Shown: one piece after another, positions 52,044-61,175 of the stretch
Position numbering within the stretch: position 1 is the first letter of the stretch
How the letters are laid out: each line of letters starts with the position of its first letter
Assembly (NCBI RefSeq): GCF_017875735.1
Contig: NZ_JAGGMZ010000001.1
Location: forward strand, 186,001-250,000
DNA length: 64,000 nt
DNA from: Arthrobacter sp. CAN_C5
GTDB lineage: Bacteria > Actinomycetota > Actinomycetes > Actinomycetales > Micrococcaceae
Direction of reading: 5' to 3'
Made by a program: the position numbers and the translations under genes
Notes under the pieces: model-generated
The model's input: only the letters and a program-made list of their open reading frames with translations
Databases searched by the model: none
Told to the model about the DNA's origin: nothing

Positions 52044-53581
52044 GCGCTTTCCTCCAGCCCGGTCTCACCACGGCCGGCACCGGGTGGACGTCCGATGGCC
52101 GCCCACCCGGCCGTGCCCTGGGTCAAGGACCGGGTTTCGTCCGCGGCGTGGGTCGTGGTGCGGGCGCCCCCGGCGGTCAGGATTGAGGACAGGTCTTTGT
52201 GCGCGAAGCGGCCATGGACGGCCGCGGTCCCCAACGCCTGATCGACGTCGGCCTACCCGGCGATCTTCGCCAAGGCCACCGCTTCGGCCATCTTCACGTT
52301 CATCCGCGCCGTGCCCGCCGCGGCGGCTTCGAGCAGCCACGCGCGGGCGCCGTCCCCGATGCCAAGGAACTCCGCCTCCGCGGCGCTGCGGGCCTTGACC
52401 GCGTAATCGCCTGGGATCTTCGGCCGGTGATCAGGGAAGTGGGCGTCGTTGATCGCGGGGCTGCCCGGGCGGGCGCGGGAGTGCCGGGCGATTTCCACCG
52501 GGCCGGCGCTGCCGTGATGGACGATGATGACCTGCTCACCGGGTCCGGCGCCGTGGCTGCGCACGAATACGCGCGCGCCGAGCAGGGCTGCCGGGACGGA
52601 GTACTGGCCGTTTTCGAAGGTGACCATCGGCGTGTTCTCCGGCACCGTCCGGGAGAGCCCGAACGCGACCGTGTGCGCGGTGTCCGGGATCCGGTGCAGC
52701 CGGGGTGCTTCCTCGGCTAGCATCACCGCTGGTTTGCGGCGGGTGGCACGGTGCTCACGATGGTTGACCTCGTCCATGAACACTTGGCACGCCGCTTCGA
52801 TCTCCGCGAAGGAGGCGTATTCGGCCCGCAGATTCGTGTCTTTGGGGACGATGTCGGCTTTAGCGACCCTCACCGATGCCTCCACGCCGCCCTTGGAGGC
52901 AGGATCCGCCGGCTGGCAGGTCAACACTGTCACACCGTAGTGGCGGGCGAAGTCCACGGTCTGCTGGTTACGCACCGGGACCCCGGCAACATGGGACACC
53001 GTCACCGTCTTCTCGTTATCGGTCAGGACATAGGTCGGCGCGCCGCCCAGGACACGGAAGGTACGGTCCAATGCCGCGAACACACTCGGCGCCGTCCGAT
53101 CCCGCAAAGCGATCACGATCCTGAACCGCGACCACGCCAGCCATGCCACGAACAACACGGTCTTCCTCCCCTCGATCAGGGGGCCGTCGCCGAAATCGTA
53201 CTGAAGCCACATCCCCGGCTCGGTGATCCAGGGCCGGTGCACCCGGACATGACCCAGCCGCCACGCCGCCCGCACCTGGGCGACAGCACGGCGGGTCGAG
53301 CGTTCCGAACCCTCATAGCCCAGCGCCCGGAGTTTGTCGTGGGCTTTGTCGGCGCGGATCTTGCCCTTGGAGGCCTCAACCCATTCCTCGATCTTGGGCA
53401 GGAACGCATCAGTGACACGGCCCCGGTAGACCGGCTCGGCCATTGGCTGGCCCGCGTCACGGGCCTCAACGTGCCGGGCGACCGTGTGATGCGAACAGCC
53501 CGTAAGCTCCGCGGCAGCGCGCAACGACCCGGTCAGATCATAAGCAGCAAGTATTTCCATGATTTCTCCGTCAGACTTCAA
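52040..53581 (-). pseudogene. istA: IS21-family transposase IstA with premature amber stop, element 2
   Basis: Start 53581. HTH (SLRAAAELTGCSHHTVARHV), DDE core (LQYDFGDGP, VLTDNEKTV, SKGGVEASV) and a C-terminal domain. A TAG at 52253-52255 ends translation after 442 codons, but the same frame continues for 70 codons (ADVDQALGTAAVHGRFAHKD onward) to a TGA overlapping the istB start. The overlap shows the native end is 52040, so the TAG is a nonsense mutation (or a sequencing error). Confidence 0.85.
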
Positions 53582-53772
53582 TTGGGCCTCTTCCCGCGAC
53601 TTTGGTGCGACTAGACACCGTCATCAAACCCCGGGAAGAGGCTCCCGCCGCGCAAGCGCGGTCAATCCAGTAAAGAAGTGGGCAGATCCCATGGCCACCG
53701 GCGGGCAGTTTTACTGGCCATCAGTGGGCAATTCCGTGGCCGCCTATGGGCAGTTTTTCATGGCCGCTGACA

Positions 53773-53850
53773 TTTCTGCCTGATAAATTCCTCGATGTCC
53801 AGGAAGCGCCGTTGCCACTGTGTGTCACTGGGCCTCTGGACCAGGATCTG
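53773..53850 (-). pseudogene. helicase-associated (HA) domain gene, upstream part
   Basis: Minus strand reads QRPSDTQWQRRFLDIEEFIR up to the IS21 target site TTTCTG and resumes at 51130. The 5' limit is unclear; further upstream the frame carries no recognisable domain. Confidence 0.5.
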
Positions 53851-54126
53851 AGCCTGTCTGGGTCCCGGGTGCGGTTGGTTGGTCGTGGGTCCCTGGTGCG
53901 TAGCCGGCGACTACACCTGGCGCACGGGCGCGAAGCCTGGCACTGGCAAATTCAGGTCGCCACGACGACCGAACGGGTCTTAGCGTTGGATATTTCACCT
54001 TTTCACAAGCCACCCCTAGATGTCCTTTCGCAGGGAAAACAGGAAGAACAACGGGGCCGGTCACTGTGTGGTGCAGGAGCCGGCCCTACCTTCGTTAAGT
54101 GACTCACTGGCATCAAGTTTAGGGGT

Positions 54127-54627
54127 TCACCGCGCCGGAGGACGGTCTGTGCCCGGCCATGGTTTGCGGGACCAGGGAGGAGTGCTGAGGAAGAAGACTG
54201 TGGCGGCGATGATCACGCCGGCGGCGAAGATGGTATTGAGATGGGTGGACACCACGGTGCCGTTGTACATCGTGACGCCGACCGCTAGTAGCGATGCTGC
54301 TAGAAGGATGAGCGATACCCAATGCTGGCGGCGCAAGCCGACCAGAACCATGAGGGCGGGGACCGTGTACCAGATCATGCTCGCCGTTCCCATGGAATTG
54401 ATCTGCTCGATTACCCTTTCTGTGCCTGGTATTGCCGCGACGATCGGGCGGAAGAACATGGAGGCGCAATGCAGGATCAGCCCCAACATACCCACGACGG
54501 TTAGGGCGAGATCCAGCGGGGTTAACTGTCGCGCGAACCGCCTGATGGGTAAGCCTGGGACCACCAGCCGGAGGACTAACAGGATAGATGCGACAGCAGC
54601 GAGGGTTAGGACGAACGAAGTGGACAT
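54127..54627 (-). CDS. uncharacterised membrane protein (166 aa)
   Basis: ATG 54627. Four to five hydrophobic segments (VLTLAAVASILLVLRLVVPG, LDLALTVVGMLGLILHCASM, MIWYTVPALMVLVGL, WVSLILLAASLLAVGVTMYN, FAAGVIIAATVFFLS). No family recognised. It stands alone between the IS21 site and the second cupredoxin region. Confidence 0.65.
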   Translation of the reverse strand: MSTSFVLTLAAVASILLVLRLVVPGLPIRRFARQLTPLDLALTVVGMLGLILHCASMFFRPIVAAIPGTERVIEQINSMGTASMIWYTVPALMVLVGLRRQHWVSLILLAASLLAVGVTMYNGTVVSTHLNTIFAAGVIIAATVFFLSTPPWSRKPWPGTDRPPAR

Positions 54628-54888
54628 AAAATCAGCCTAAAGGATAGCCGTGGCCTCAATGGATCCTAGATTTACAGCACCGCCTCCCGTCAGGAGGAAG
54701 GTAATCCCCTGACATCCGAATATTCGTCGACAACAGCCCGGTCCATCCTCTTGATTGAGGGAATCTGAAAACTACGACAAAGGCATGCCGAGTGGCCGTT
54801 TCGGCTTGATTGAGTCCGTTGTGAGTGGTGTGCTTTGGACAGACGACCGCCGCAGGAGCTGGGGGACTTCCGCGGCGGCCGTTTTGGG
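54628..54888. other. 261 bp intergenic region, including the GC-rich hairpin of duplication unit 2
   Basis: From about 54815 the sequence is the second copy of the region that follows cupredoxin 1, including the GC-rich hairpin arms near 54847 and 54871. Nothing recognisable precedes it. Confidence 0.45.
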
Positions 54889-54927
54889 TGAACTAATCGG
54901 GGAAGGAGTCAGCCCCCGATCAGTTCA
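54889..54927 (-). terminator. hairpin after cupredoxin 2
   Basis: TGAACTAATCGGGG with CCCCGATCAGTTCA: 14-bp stem with one non-Watson-Crick pair; the equivalent of 32442-32481. The retained stem supports a real role as terminator. Confidence 0.62.
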
Positions 54928-54938
54928 GGTAGAAGGGT

Positions 54939-55568
54939 TCAGTTGTTGGTGGTCCGGCGGCGGACGGCGTAGGTTCCACCGGCTGCTGCGGCCAGGACCA
55001 GCCCACCTCCGAGGGCGAGTAGCAGTGGTGCCTCGCTTGGGTTTTGGGTGACGACACCGGTGTCGGCGCCGCCCTTAGGTACCTCGCCCATCTGGTCCAT
55101 CCCGGTGTTTCCTGCATTACCTGATTCCGCAATCTCGGGAGCTGGGGCGGGAGCCGGGGCTGGTGTGGTGGGTGCTGGTGCCATGGCTTCAGCGCCGACG
55201 GTGAGGGTGCCGCGCATGTTGCCGTGGAATTTGCAGAAGAACCCGTAACTTCCTGCCATGTCTGGGGCGGTGAAGGTAGCGCTTGCTCCGCCGGGGATGG
55301 TGACATCGAAGGAGCCATCATCAGCGGTCACGGTGTGGGCTTCGGTGTCGTTGTTGGTGACGGTGATTTCGCCGCCGGGGTTCACGGTGCCGGGTCCTGT
55401 AAATACGAAGTCATCGATGCTGATGGACATTTGTCCGGTGGTCATGGCTGGTACTGATTGGGATACCGGGCCAGGGGCGGCCATGGCTACCCCGGTGGAT
55501 CCGAGGCCAGCTCCTGCGATCAGGGCTGCGGTGAACGTGACGCTGAGAACTTTGTTCCTGGTAATCAT
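54939..55568 (-). CDS. secreted, membrane- or wall-anchored cupredoxin, copy 2 (209 aa)
   Basis: Same length as copy 1 and about 90 percent identical by eye. Signal peptide ends GVAMAAPG; copper ligands in NDTEAHTVTADD and FFCKFHGNMRG; Pro/Ala linker; VPKGGADTG; hydrophobic segment and RRRTTNN tail. Differences cluster in the linker and C-terminus. It lies closer than copy 1 to the sortase gene at 61176, which could process both. Confidence 0.86.
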   Translation of the reverse strand: MITRNKVLSVTFTAALIAGAGLGSTGVAMAAPGPVSQSVPAMTTGQMSISIDDFVFTGPGTVNPGGEITVTNNDTEAHTVTADDGSFDVTIPGGASATFTAPDMAGSYGFFCKFHGNMRGTLTVGAEAMAPAPTTPAPAPAPAPEIAESGNAGNTGMDQMGEVPKGGADTGVVTQNPSEAPLLLALGGGLVLAAAAGGTYAVRRRTTNN

Positions 55569-55970
55569 GGTGAGGCCTTCCGGCGAGGCATCTAGGGGGA
55601 CAACTATCGGGCTATCAGTCGGCTTGATACGCCGTTGTCATAAAACCTCTACCCGGGATATTCGTCACCCCGACCATGTTGGATGGGTTATCCACCAAAC
55701 GCGCGGTCGACATCGGCGGGTGCGGCATCGGCGGAGGCATTGCCTTGGCCGTAGCAGTCGGCGGAGCCCTTTATGGCCGGTCGCCGTAACGCCATCGGAT
55801 CATCGTCAAAGCAGCAACGGAACAAACCGGTCAAGACCTGCATACTGCAGCTGATTCATCCAGCGACCGTGGTGGAGGTCATCTGAGTTTCACTGCGGCC
55901 ACGGTTCTTTGACGCCCTCCAAAGTTTCCCGGGATTCCTTGGCTGCTGAGCTTCTGGGATTATCGAGACT
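55569..55970. other. 402 bp: cupredoxin 2 leader, no firm gene
   Basis: 55569-55700 is the duplicated leader. A 37-codon frame from ATG 55676 (Gly/Ala-rich, with GGCGIGGGIALAVAVGG) has no ribosome site and overlaps the duplicated block, so I do not call it. Confidence 0.4.
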
Positions 55971-56318
55971 ATGGTTTCTTCTGGATTGCCTGAGCTCGAG
56001 GTTGCTCGTGCGCGCCGTTGGTGTGCCGGACGGGTGCCGGCCAGATTCAGTACTGAGATGCGGGTGGAGTGCGACGTCGCTGCCCGTCACATCACGATTC
56101 TCGAATGCCGTCCCCCGTGGGATGGGGATGGGCAAACGCAGTGGTCGCGGTTTCCGATAGCTCGGATGCATTTCACGAAGAAGACAGGGTTGTGGGCCTT
56201 GTACTGGCGCGACCGGAATCTGAAATTCCATCAGTACCAATTTCTTGCTCCGAGCCCAAGCCTTCAAGTACTGCTGGATCATGTGGATGAAAGCGGGGAT
56301 CCCATTTTCTGGGGATAA
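55971..56318 (+). CDS. DUF3024 protein (115 aa)
   Basis: The C-terminal half, FPIARMHFTKKTGLWALYWR then DRNLKFHQY and LLDHVDESGDPIFWG, is the DUF3024 pattern (short beta-rich domain ending in a D-P-I-F-W motif). Small soluble protein of unknown function, common in actinobacterial genomes. ATG 55971. Confidence 0.8.
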   Translation: MVSSGLPELEVARARRWCAGRVPARFSTEMRVECDVAARHITILECRPPWDGDGQTQWSRFPIARMHFTKKTGLWALYWRDRNLKFHQYQFLAPSPSLQVLLDHVDESGDPIFWG

Positions 56319-56732
56319 CGGCCAACCAAAACCCGGCACCAGTATCAGTGGCCAGCCTCGGTGGGGGCAAACTGATTGAGGCCTTCACGAGGAAGCAACT
56401 GGGTGGTGCGTTATTTAGAGGCATTGGCCCCGCAGCACTTGGCTGCGGGACCCGGTCTTGCTGTCCAGGTTTGCTTCCCCTGAACCAGTCGGACCCATCC
56501 TGGACGACCACTCGTCCTGACCGGTACCTATATCCGAAGCAAACGGGAACCAACACGTTCCCGCGGGGGTGCGAGTTGACCTGCATCCCCGGTGGCTGAC
56601 GTAGTAGGACGTTATCGGCGTTCTAGTCCATTTCGCAAGGGGTTGTAAGCCTCCTCAATTGGGGCGAAAACGTTGAGACCGAATTGGGGAATAGGTCGAC
56701 GTGGCGTCGGTATTTTCGATTAGAGTCTAAAA
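56319..56732. other. 414 bp: dif-like repeat, no gene
   Basis: Holds dif-like repeat 4 at 56595-56622. The remaining sequence has no supported coding frame; the last 100 bp probably contain the kinase promoter. Confidence 0.45.
56595..56622 (+). repeat. dif-like 28-bp repeat, copy 4
   Basis: CTGACGTAGTAGG left half and GTTATCGGCGTT right half, same length and orientation as copies 1-3. Minus strand arms: CGCCGATAA and CTACGTCAG. Confidence 0.7.
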
Positions 56733-58028
56733 ATGAGTGGTGTCGGGGATGAGCTGGAGGGCTTTGGGTTCGACACTGCCAGCCCGCTGGGCGATTCCCG
56801 GTCAGAGGGATCCATTGTCTTAGGTGATCGGTATTCCTTGGGTGTCCTTATCGGCCAGGGCGGCATGGCCTCTGTTTACCAGGCTACCGACCAACTGCTT
56901 GGCCGGGAGGTGGCAGTGAAAATTTTCCGGGTAGGTTCAACGACAGAAAACGATGCCCAGCGCCAGCATGGTGAAGCGAGGGTCTTGGCAGGGTTGAATC
57001 ACCCTAACCTCGTGACTATTTTTGATATTGGCACAGATACCAGTACCTTTCATCCGCAAACGTATCTGGTGATGGAACTGATTCGGGGAACGGATCTGCA
57101 GTGCGCCAAGCAGCAGGGACCGTTTGCCTCGGGTATCGCGGCGACCCTGGGTGCAGGGATTGCCGACGCTCTGGCCGAGGTCCACAGGGGCGGGATCATT
57201 CACCGGGACGTGAAACCGGCGAACATCCTCATTTCAAAGGATGAAAATTTACACGGGAAAACCCGATACAAGCTCACTGACTTTGGTATCGCCCGCATTC
57301 TTGACGAATCCCGTCTCACCGCTACCGGACAGTCCATCGGAACGGCCACGTACTTCAGCCCTGAACAGGCCCACGGCGGCGCTATCACTTCAGCTAGTGA
57401 TGTTTACTCCCTCGGGCTGGTCCTCCTGGAGATCCTGACAGGGTCCACCGTTTTTCCTGGTCCGGCCGCAGCGTCAGTTGCAGCGCGACTTCACCGCAAC
57501 CCTGAGATTCCGGAAACGCTCGGCGATCCATGGGTGCACCTGCTCACCCGCATGACTGCTCAGGACCCCGCAGACCGTCCGACAGCTGCCGCAATCTCCG
57601 CGGCACTCCAGAACGACGCCCTTTTTGGAAGCGAAGACTCACCTCACAGTGGATCGCGCATAGCTTCTCAACCAGCAGCGCACATCTTTCCCGAGGGACG
57701 AGGTGTACTGACTGAAACTGAACTCACTGGGTCACTGCAGAACGACACCTCATCGTCCTCTCCGATCACGGAATCGCTCGAGATCGATGCCGCCGACACT
57801 GCGACGCAACCGCACTTACTGGTGTCTGTGCGCAAGCAGAAGCATATTCTGCGGTGGGTACTGATTGTTCTTGCAGCATTAGCTGTAATCATCTTCGCCG
57901 TGGTGCTGCTGGTGTTGGTCTTCGACGGACAGGCTCCACCGGTTCCCGCGGATTACCCTCCGGCATCCGGCGAACTGGGCGAACTGGGCGAACTACTCAT
58001 TGACCTGCAGGAAAGCGTGGACCCCTGA
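56733..58028 (+). CDS. membrane Ser/Thr protein kinase (431 aa)
   Basis: Hanks-type kinase: glycine loop LIGQGGMASVYQATD at 39-53, catalytic Lys63 in VAVKIF, HRDVKPANI at 157-165, DFG at 183-185, SPEQ activation end and SASDVYSLGLVLLEILTG. A juxtamembrane region of about 80 residues leads to one membrane span (LRWVLIVLAALAVIIFAVVL) near 370-392 and a short outer tail without PASTA domains. All catalytic residues are present. The stop overlaps the next gene start (TGATG), so it is translated with the proline-rich lipoprotein. Confidence 0.9.
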   Translation: MSGVGDELEGFGFDTASPLGDSRSEGSIVLGDRYSLGVLIGQGGMASVYQATDQLLGREVAVKIFRVGSTTENDAQRQHGEARVLAGLNHPNLVTIFDIGTDTSTFHPQTYLVMELIRGTDLQCAKQQGPFASGIAATLGAGIADALAEVHRGGIIHRDVKPANILISKDENLHGKTRYKLTDFGIARILDESRLTATGQSIGTATYFSPEQAHGGAITSASDVYSLGLVLLEILTGSTVFPGPAAASVAARLHRNPEIPETLGDPWVHLLTRMTAQDPADRPTAAAISAALQNDALFGSEDSPHSGSRIASQPAAHIFPEGRGVLTETELTGSLQNDTSSSSPITESLEIDAADTATQPHLLVSVRKQKHILRWVLIVLAALAVIIFAVVLLVLVFDGQAPPVPADYPPASGELGELGELLIDLQESVDP

Positions 58029-58843
58029 TGACCGCCCGCCGCAACAACCTTCGCCACTTCACCCAGACCGGCAAGAATGCGGCGGCGATAGCGGTGTTGA
58101 TTGTGGTGCTTGCTGGATGTAGCGGGGCAGAGGACTACGATGCCCGTGCTGCGGAAGTGCTCCAGGCGGAGGTCCTGACAATAACCCGGCAGACCATCGA
58201 TGAGGACTACAGTGCATCGCTGAAGGCCCTGGACGGCCTCGCCATCCGGCTCGAGGTCCTGGTCGACAACGGTTCAGTTCCCGCCGACCGAAGCGAACGC
58301 ATCCAAACCGCTATTGCAGCCCTACGGGCAGGGTTGGAAGCCAGAATCGGTGCACAAGTTCAACCACTACCAGTTCCAACATTCACAGCAGAGCCATCAC
58401 GATCGCCCACGGCTTCGCCGACCCCAGCACCACAGCCGGCGCCCGTGCTGCCTCCTGCTGCCCCGGCTCCGGTGCCCGTGGTACCCGGCCCGCCTATTCC
58501 CGCGCCGAGCGTTCCAGCAATAACCCCAGTGCCGCCGGCACCGGTGCCCGTGCCCCCCAGCACTGTTCCCATCGACCCCACACCAGTGCCGGCGCCTCCA
58601 TCCGGTGGCCCGGCTCCTGTTCCGACCACGCCGGTACCTATCCCTAGTGACCCGCCGGTTCTGCCGCCGGTACCAGTGCCGGTTCCGACCATGCCGGTAC
58701 CTATCCCTAGTGACCCGCCGGTTCTGCCGCCGGTACCAGTGCCTGTTCCGACCATACCGGTACCTATCCCTAGTGACCCGCCGGTACCGGTGCCGGTTCC
58801 GAGCGGTCAGGTACTTCCGGTGCCTTTACCTACCGATCCTTAG
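58028..58843 (+). CDS. proline-rich lipoprotein coupled to the kinase (271 aa)
   Basis: Signal with lipobox LAGC near residue 31, a helical segment (RAAEVLQAEVLTITRQTIDE to RAGLEARIG) and then about 160 residues of Pro/Val repeats (VPIPSDPPVLPPVPVPVPT). The ordered part may sense or bind something outside the membrane, and the proline-rich part could span the wall. Coupling to the kinase suggests it is the kinase's outer partner or substrate (inference). Confidence 0.75.
   Translation: MTARRNNLRHFTQTGKNAAAIAVLIVVLAGCSGAEDYDARAAEVLQAEVLTITRQTIDEDYSASLKALDGLAIRLEVLVDNGSVPADRSERIQTAIAALRAGLEARIGAQVQPLPVPTFTAEPSRSPTASPTPAPQPAPVLPPAAPAPVPVVPGPPIPAPSVPAITPVPPAPVPVPPSTVPIDPTPVPAPPSGGPAPVPTTPVPIPSDPPVLPPVPVPVPTMPVPIPSDPPVLPPVPVPVPTIPVPIPSDPPVPVPVPSGQVLPVPLPTDP
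58622..58795 (+). repeat. 63-bp tandem repeat in the lipoprotein gene (about 2.7 units)
   Basis: Units begin CCGACCA at 58622, 58685 and 58748, exactly 63 bp apart, each containing GGTACCTATCCCTAGTGACC; the last unit is shortened. The period is 21 codons, so changes in copy number would keep the frame. Confidence 0.85.
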
Positions 58844-59101
58844 CTGACCCAGTACAGCAAATTCCAGATCAGTGCACCTCGTGTGCCGCGAACGTTGATT
58901 AACATCCGACAGCGTGGAGGAGGAATGATGTCTGGACTTGGTAGAGGAAACTGGTGAGGTTAGCGAACCTGTGCGGGGTTGTGATGGATACGATGTGGTG
59001 GTGGCTTCACGGCCGCGTTGCGTTGACTGACGGTCCTGGAAAGGGGCAGTGGTAGGCGGGTTCGTGATCCGGTCTACCAGTGTAGTTTCGTTGCTGGTGG
59101 G

Positions 59102-59587
59102 TCAGGCTTTGTGTTTGGTGTTGTGCCCCCAGTGGAACACGAACGGTGCTACTACAGCGGCGAAGGCCAGGTGGGCGAATACTTCGAATGGCTGGTTTGG
59201 CATTTGGAATTGGGGGAGCGCGAATCGTCCGATGAGTTGGAAGTTGACGAGGTAGAGGATCAGGCCATACACGAGGGCGGCCACTGCGATGGTTGCATCC
59301 CGTGGTAGCCGGGCAGCTATAAGCCCGAAAATCGCGCCGAAAATTAGTGAGTTGACTGTGTGGACGGCAACGCCGAGGGGCACCGAAGCTGTCCCAGCCA
59401 TCAACGAGTCAGCGCCCAGAACAATCGATGAGATGAGATTCAGGGGTGCGACCGCCGGATTGCCTTGGCTTGCTGAGAACCACATGGTTACGCCGATGAA
59501 CAGGGCGCCTCCGACAACGCCGCCCAAGGCGCCGAGTAGGGCGTAGCGGACGAGGCTTGGTTTCGTTCGTGCTTCATGTATTGACAC
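59102..59587 (-). CDS. uncharacterised membrane protein (161 aa)
   Basis: Start GTG 59587 (VSIHEARTKPSLVRY) with AGGAAG upstream. Four membrane segments (ALLGALGGVVGGALFIGVTM, VNSLIFGAIFGLIAARL, IAVAALVYGLILYLVNFQLI, FAHLAFAAVVAPFVFHWG). No family name recalled. Monocistronic. Confidence 0.7.
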   Translation of the reverse strand: MSIHEARTKPSLVRYALLGALGGVVGGALFIGVTMWFSASQGNPAVAPLNLISSIVLGADSLMAGTASVPLGVAVHTVNSLIFGAIFGLIAARLPRDATIAVAALVYGLILYLVNFQLIGRFALPQFQMPNQPFEVFAHLAFAAVVAPFVFHWGHNTKHKA

Positions 59588-59922
59588 GATGGGACTTCCT
59601 GGCAAGTGGGCTTACCCAGCCTGGCTGCAACGGTTGCAGCAAATATCACGGAGACTCAGGCCATGTTCGGTTGTGCGAGTGTACCCGTTCACTGGCGGCG
59701 TCGGCTAGGGAACGCCCGGAATCTTCGCCCCTCCCTTTATTAGGCGCAAAAAGGCTATGACACCAAGGGCCCCCTTTGGGGCTCATCGTTTTCGGAGTGG
59801 CGCATTTTTTGTGTTCAAGTTTTAAGTGCAGATGGTCATCAATGCCGTTATTGGCATGATGACCATCTGCACTTGGGGTCGCTGTCCGCTACCAATCGTG
59901 CGGCTGTTGTGAGCGGGTGTTC
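59588..59922. other. 335 bp without a gene; long hairpin inside
   Basis: Contains the hairpin at 59824-59874; otherwise no supported feature. Confidence 0.5.
59824..59874 (-). terminator. long inverted repeat after the ferritin-like gene
   Basis: AAGTGCAGATGGTCATCA and its complement TGATGACCATCTGCACTT, extended by inner ATGCC/GGCAT arms with one bulged base: about 22 paired bases and a 6-nt loop. It is 49 bp after the stop of the ferritin-like gene. No U-tract; it could equally protect the mRNA 3' end. Confidence 0.55.
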
Positions 59923-61044
59923 TTACTCTGACTGCGCGGTGGTGGTTCCCGCTGCGGTCTTGGTGCCCTTCTGGTGTTGTACGGCTAGGGCCGCGCCGGC
60001 GGCGAGGACGGCTCCGCCGCCGAGGCCGATCAGGCCTAGGTCGGGTCCGCTGGTGTTGGTTCCCTCGATGCCTGTTCCGGGGGCGCCGGAGGGCATGGAC
60101 CCGCCCGGCTGTGGGGCGAGGTTTCCGCTGCCGTTGAGTTCGCCATTGACACCGTTGGGGAAGAAGCCGCCGGAGCGTACTGGTTCCGGGTTTAAGTAGA
60201 CGATGTTCAGGACCTGGCCGGGGGTGCGGCTGAAGGCGAGCCCGTTTGCGTCGGTGGGTACGAGGTTAGCCTCGTCCGTGGTGCCGATTCCCTGATCCAG
60301 GTCATCAGGCCCGTCGAGGCTGTCCCTGGCGTCAGAGATTGCCAGGGCTGGTACCTGCAGGTCCTTCGAGTACAGCGAGGTCCTGATGATACCGGCATGG
60401 TACGCCTCGACGGCGAGGATACCGGCGGCGGCGTCCAGGAAGGTTTTGTTATCAATCAGGGGTGCTGCACCCTTGTAGGCGGTGACTCCAACATCTTCGA
60501 AGATGAATGCGCCTAGCAGGAAGTTATCTTCGTTTTCATAGACGTCGAAAGGTTCGCCTTCCTTGATCAGCCCTGCGGCGACGGCAGCGGCGGTGAAACT
60601 CGCTCCGATGTCAATGCTGGGGCGGGAGACGGCGGCACTGCCAAGGGCTGTGCGTAGGAAAGCCACGTGTGCTTTTTCATCTGCGGCGATTTCCCTGGCG
60701 TACTGCTCGATCGCTTTGGTCTTGAAGGGGACCGCGTGCCCGCCCGTGACACCGCCGGGGGTGCCGGTCCCGCCGACCAGATCATCGGGGAGGCCTTGAC
60801 CGTCAAGTGCCCGCAGGTAGAACTCTGCTTCCAGGTATTCCAGGTTCAGGGCGAAGTTCAGGATCGCTGAATCGCTGGGGCCTTCCATGTCCATGGTGGC
60901 GGCGCGAGCCGGTGTTGCTGCGAGCATCGTCGCTCCACCAACCCCCAGACCGGTTAGCCCGGCGGCGCGGAAGAACCGTCGCCGGTCTACCGGGTTTTCC
61001 GCGCTTCTGGAAATAGCTTTGGCAATAAAACTCTGATCGAACAT
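59923..61044 (-). CDS. Tat-exported ferritin-like domain protein (373 aa)
   Basis: I start at ATG 61044. A twin-arginine signal is clear: [20 protein letters not shown], then AATPARAAT. The mature protein has a ferritin-like four-helix pattern ([53 protein letters not shown]), with Glu and His spaced to bind a di-metal centre, as in the desiccation-related PCC13-62 group. A glycine/proline linker, a hydrophobic segment and a polar tail end the protein. It sits downstream of a sortase and tatB-tatC-tatA genes, its probable export machinery. Confidence 0.85.
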   Translation of the reverse strand: MFDQSFIAKAISRSAENPVDRRRFFRAAGLTGLGVGGATMLAATPARAATMDMEGPSDSAILNFALNLEYLEAEFYLRALDGQGLPDDLVGGTGTPGGVTGGHAVPFKTKAIEQYAREIAADEKAHVAFLRTALGSAAVSRPSIDIGASFTAAAVAAGLIKEGEPFDVYENEDNFLLGAFIFEDVGVTAYKGAAPLIDNKTFLDAAAGILAVEAYHAGIIRTSLYSKDLQVPALAISDARDSLDGPDDLDQGIGTTDEANLVPTDANGLAFSRTPGQVLNIVYLNPEPVRSGGFFPNGVNGELNGSGNLAPQPGGSMPSGAPGTGIEGTNTSGPDLGLIGLGGGAVLAAGAALAVQHQKGTKTAAGTTTAQSE

Positions 61045-61175
61045 AACCCAACACCAACCGTTCATTAGAAACACTGGGAGATGTTTAGGTCAGCCCCCTT
61101 TGTACTCATGATCATTATCGGTCAAACCGATAATTACAAGGCCTACTGCCATATGATCAGAAAAATGAGTGTTTT

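Larger units (their letters stand above)
51131..53772 (-). mobile_element. IS21-family element 2 (2642 bp) with perfect 6-bp target duplication
   Basis: Bounded by TGTCA and TGACA and flanked by TTTCTG on both sides (51125-51130 and 53773-53778). Several GGCCA..TGCCC repeats lie near each end, the multiple transposase-binding sites of this family. Carries istA (with an internal stop) and istB on the minus strand. Confidence 0.92.
54815..55700 (-). repeat. segmental duplication, unit 2 (cupredoxin and flanks)
   Basis: Counterpart of 32370-33290: the same hairpins, cupredoxin gene and upstream leader (CAACGGCGTATCAAG). Similarity stops near the GGATGGGTTA block. Confidence 0.75.

Noticed and set aside
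52751..53614. 287-codon open frame on the plus strand
   Set aside because: Antisense shadow of the second istA, which has all catalytic residues and conserved overlaps.
55676..55789. 37-codon Gly/Ala-rich frame that could be a bacteriocin-like peptide
   Set aside because: No ribosome site, no export or immunity genes, and it overlaps the duplicated cupredoxin leader.
58622..58795. Regular tandem repeats that might be CRISPR-like
   Set aside because: The units are contiguous at 63 bp with no spacers and lie in frame within a proline-rich gene; no cas genes nearby.
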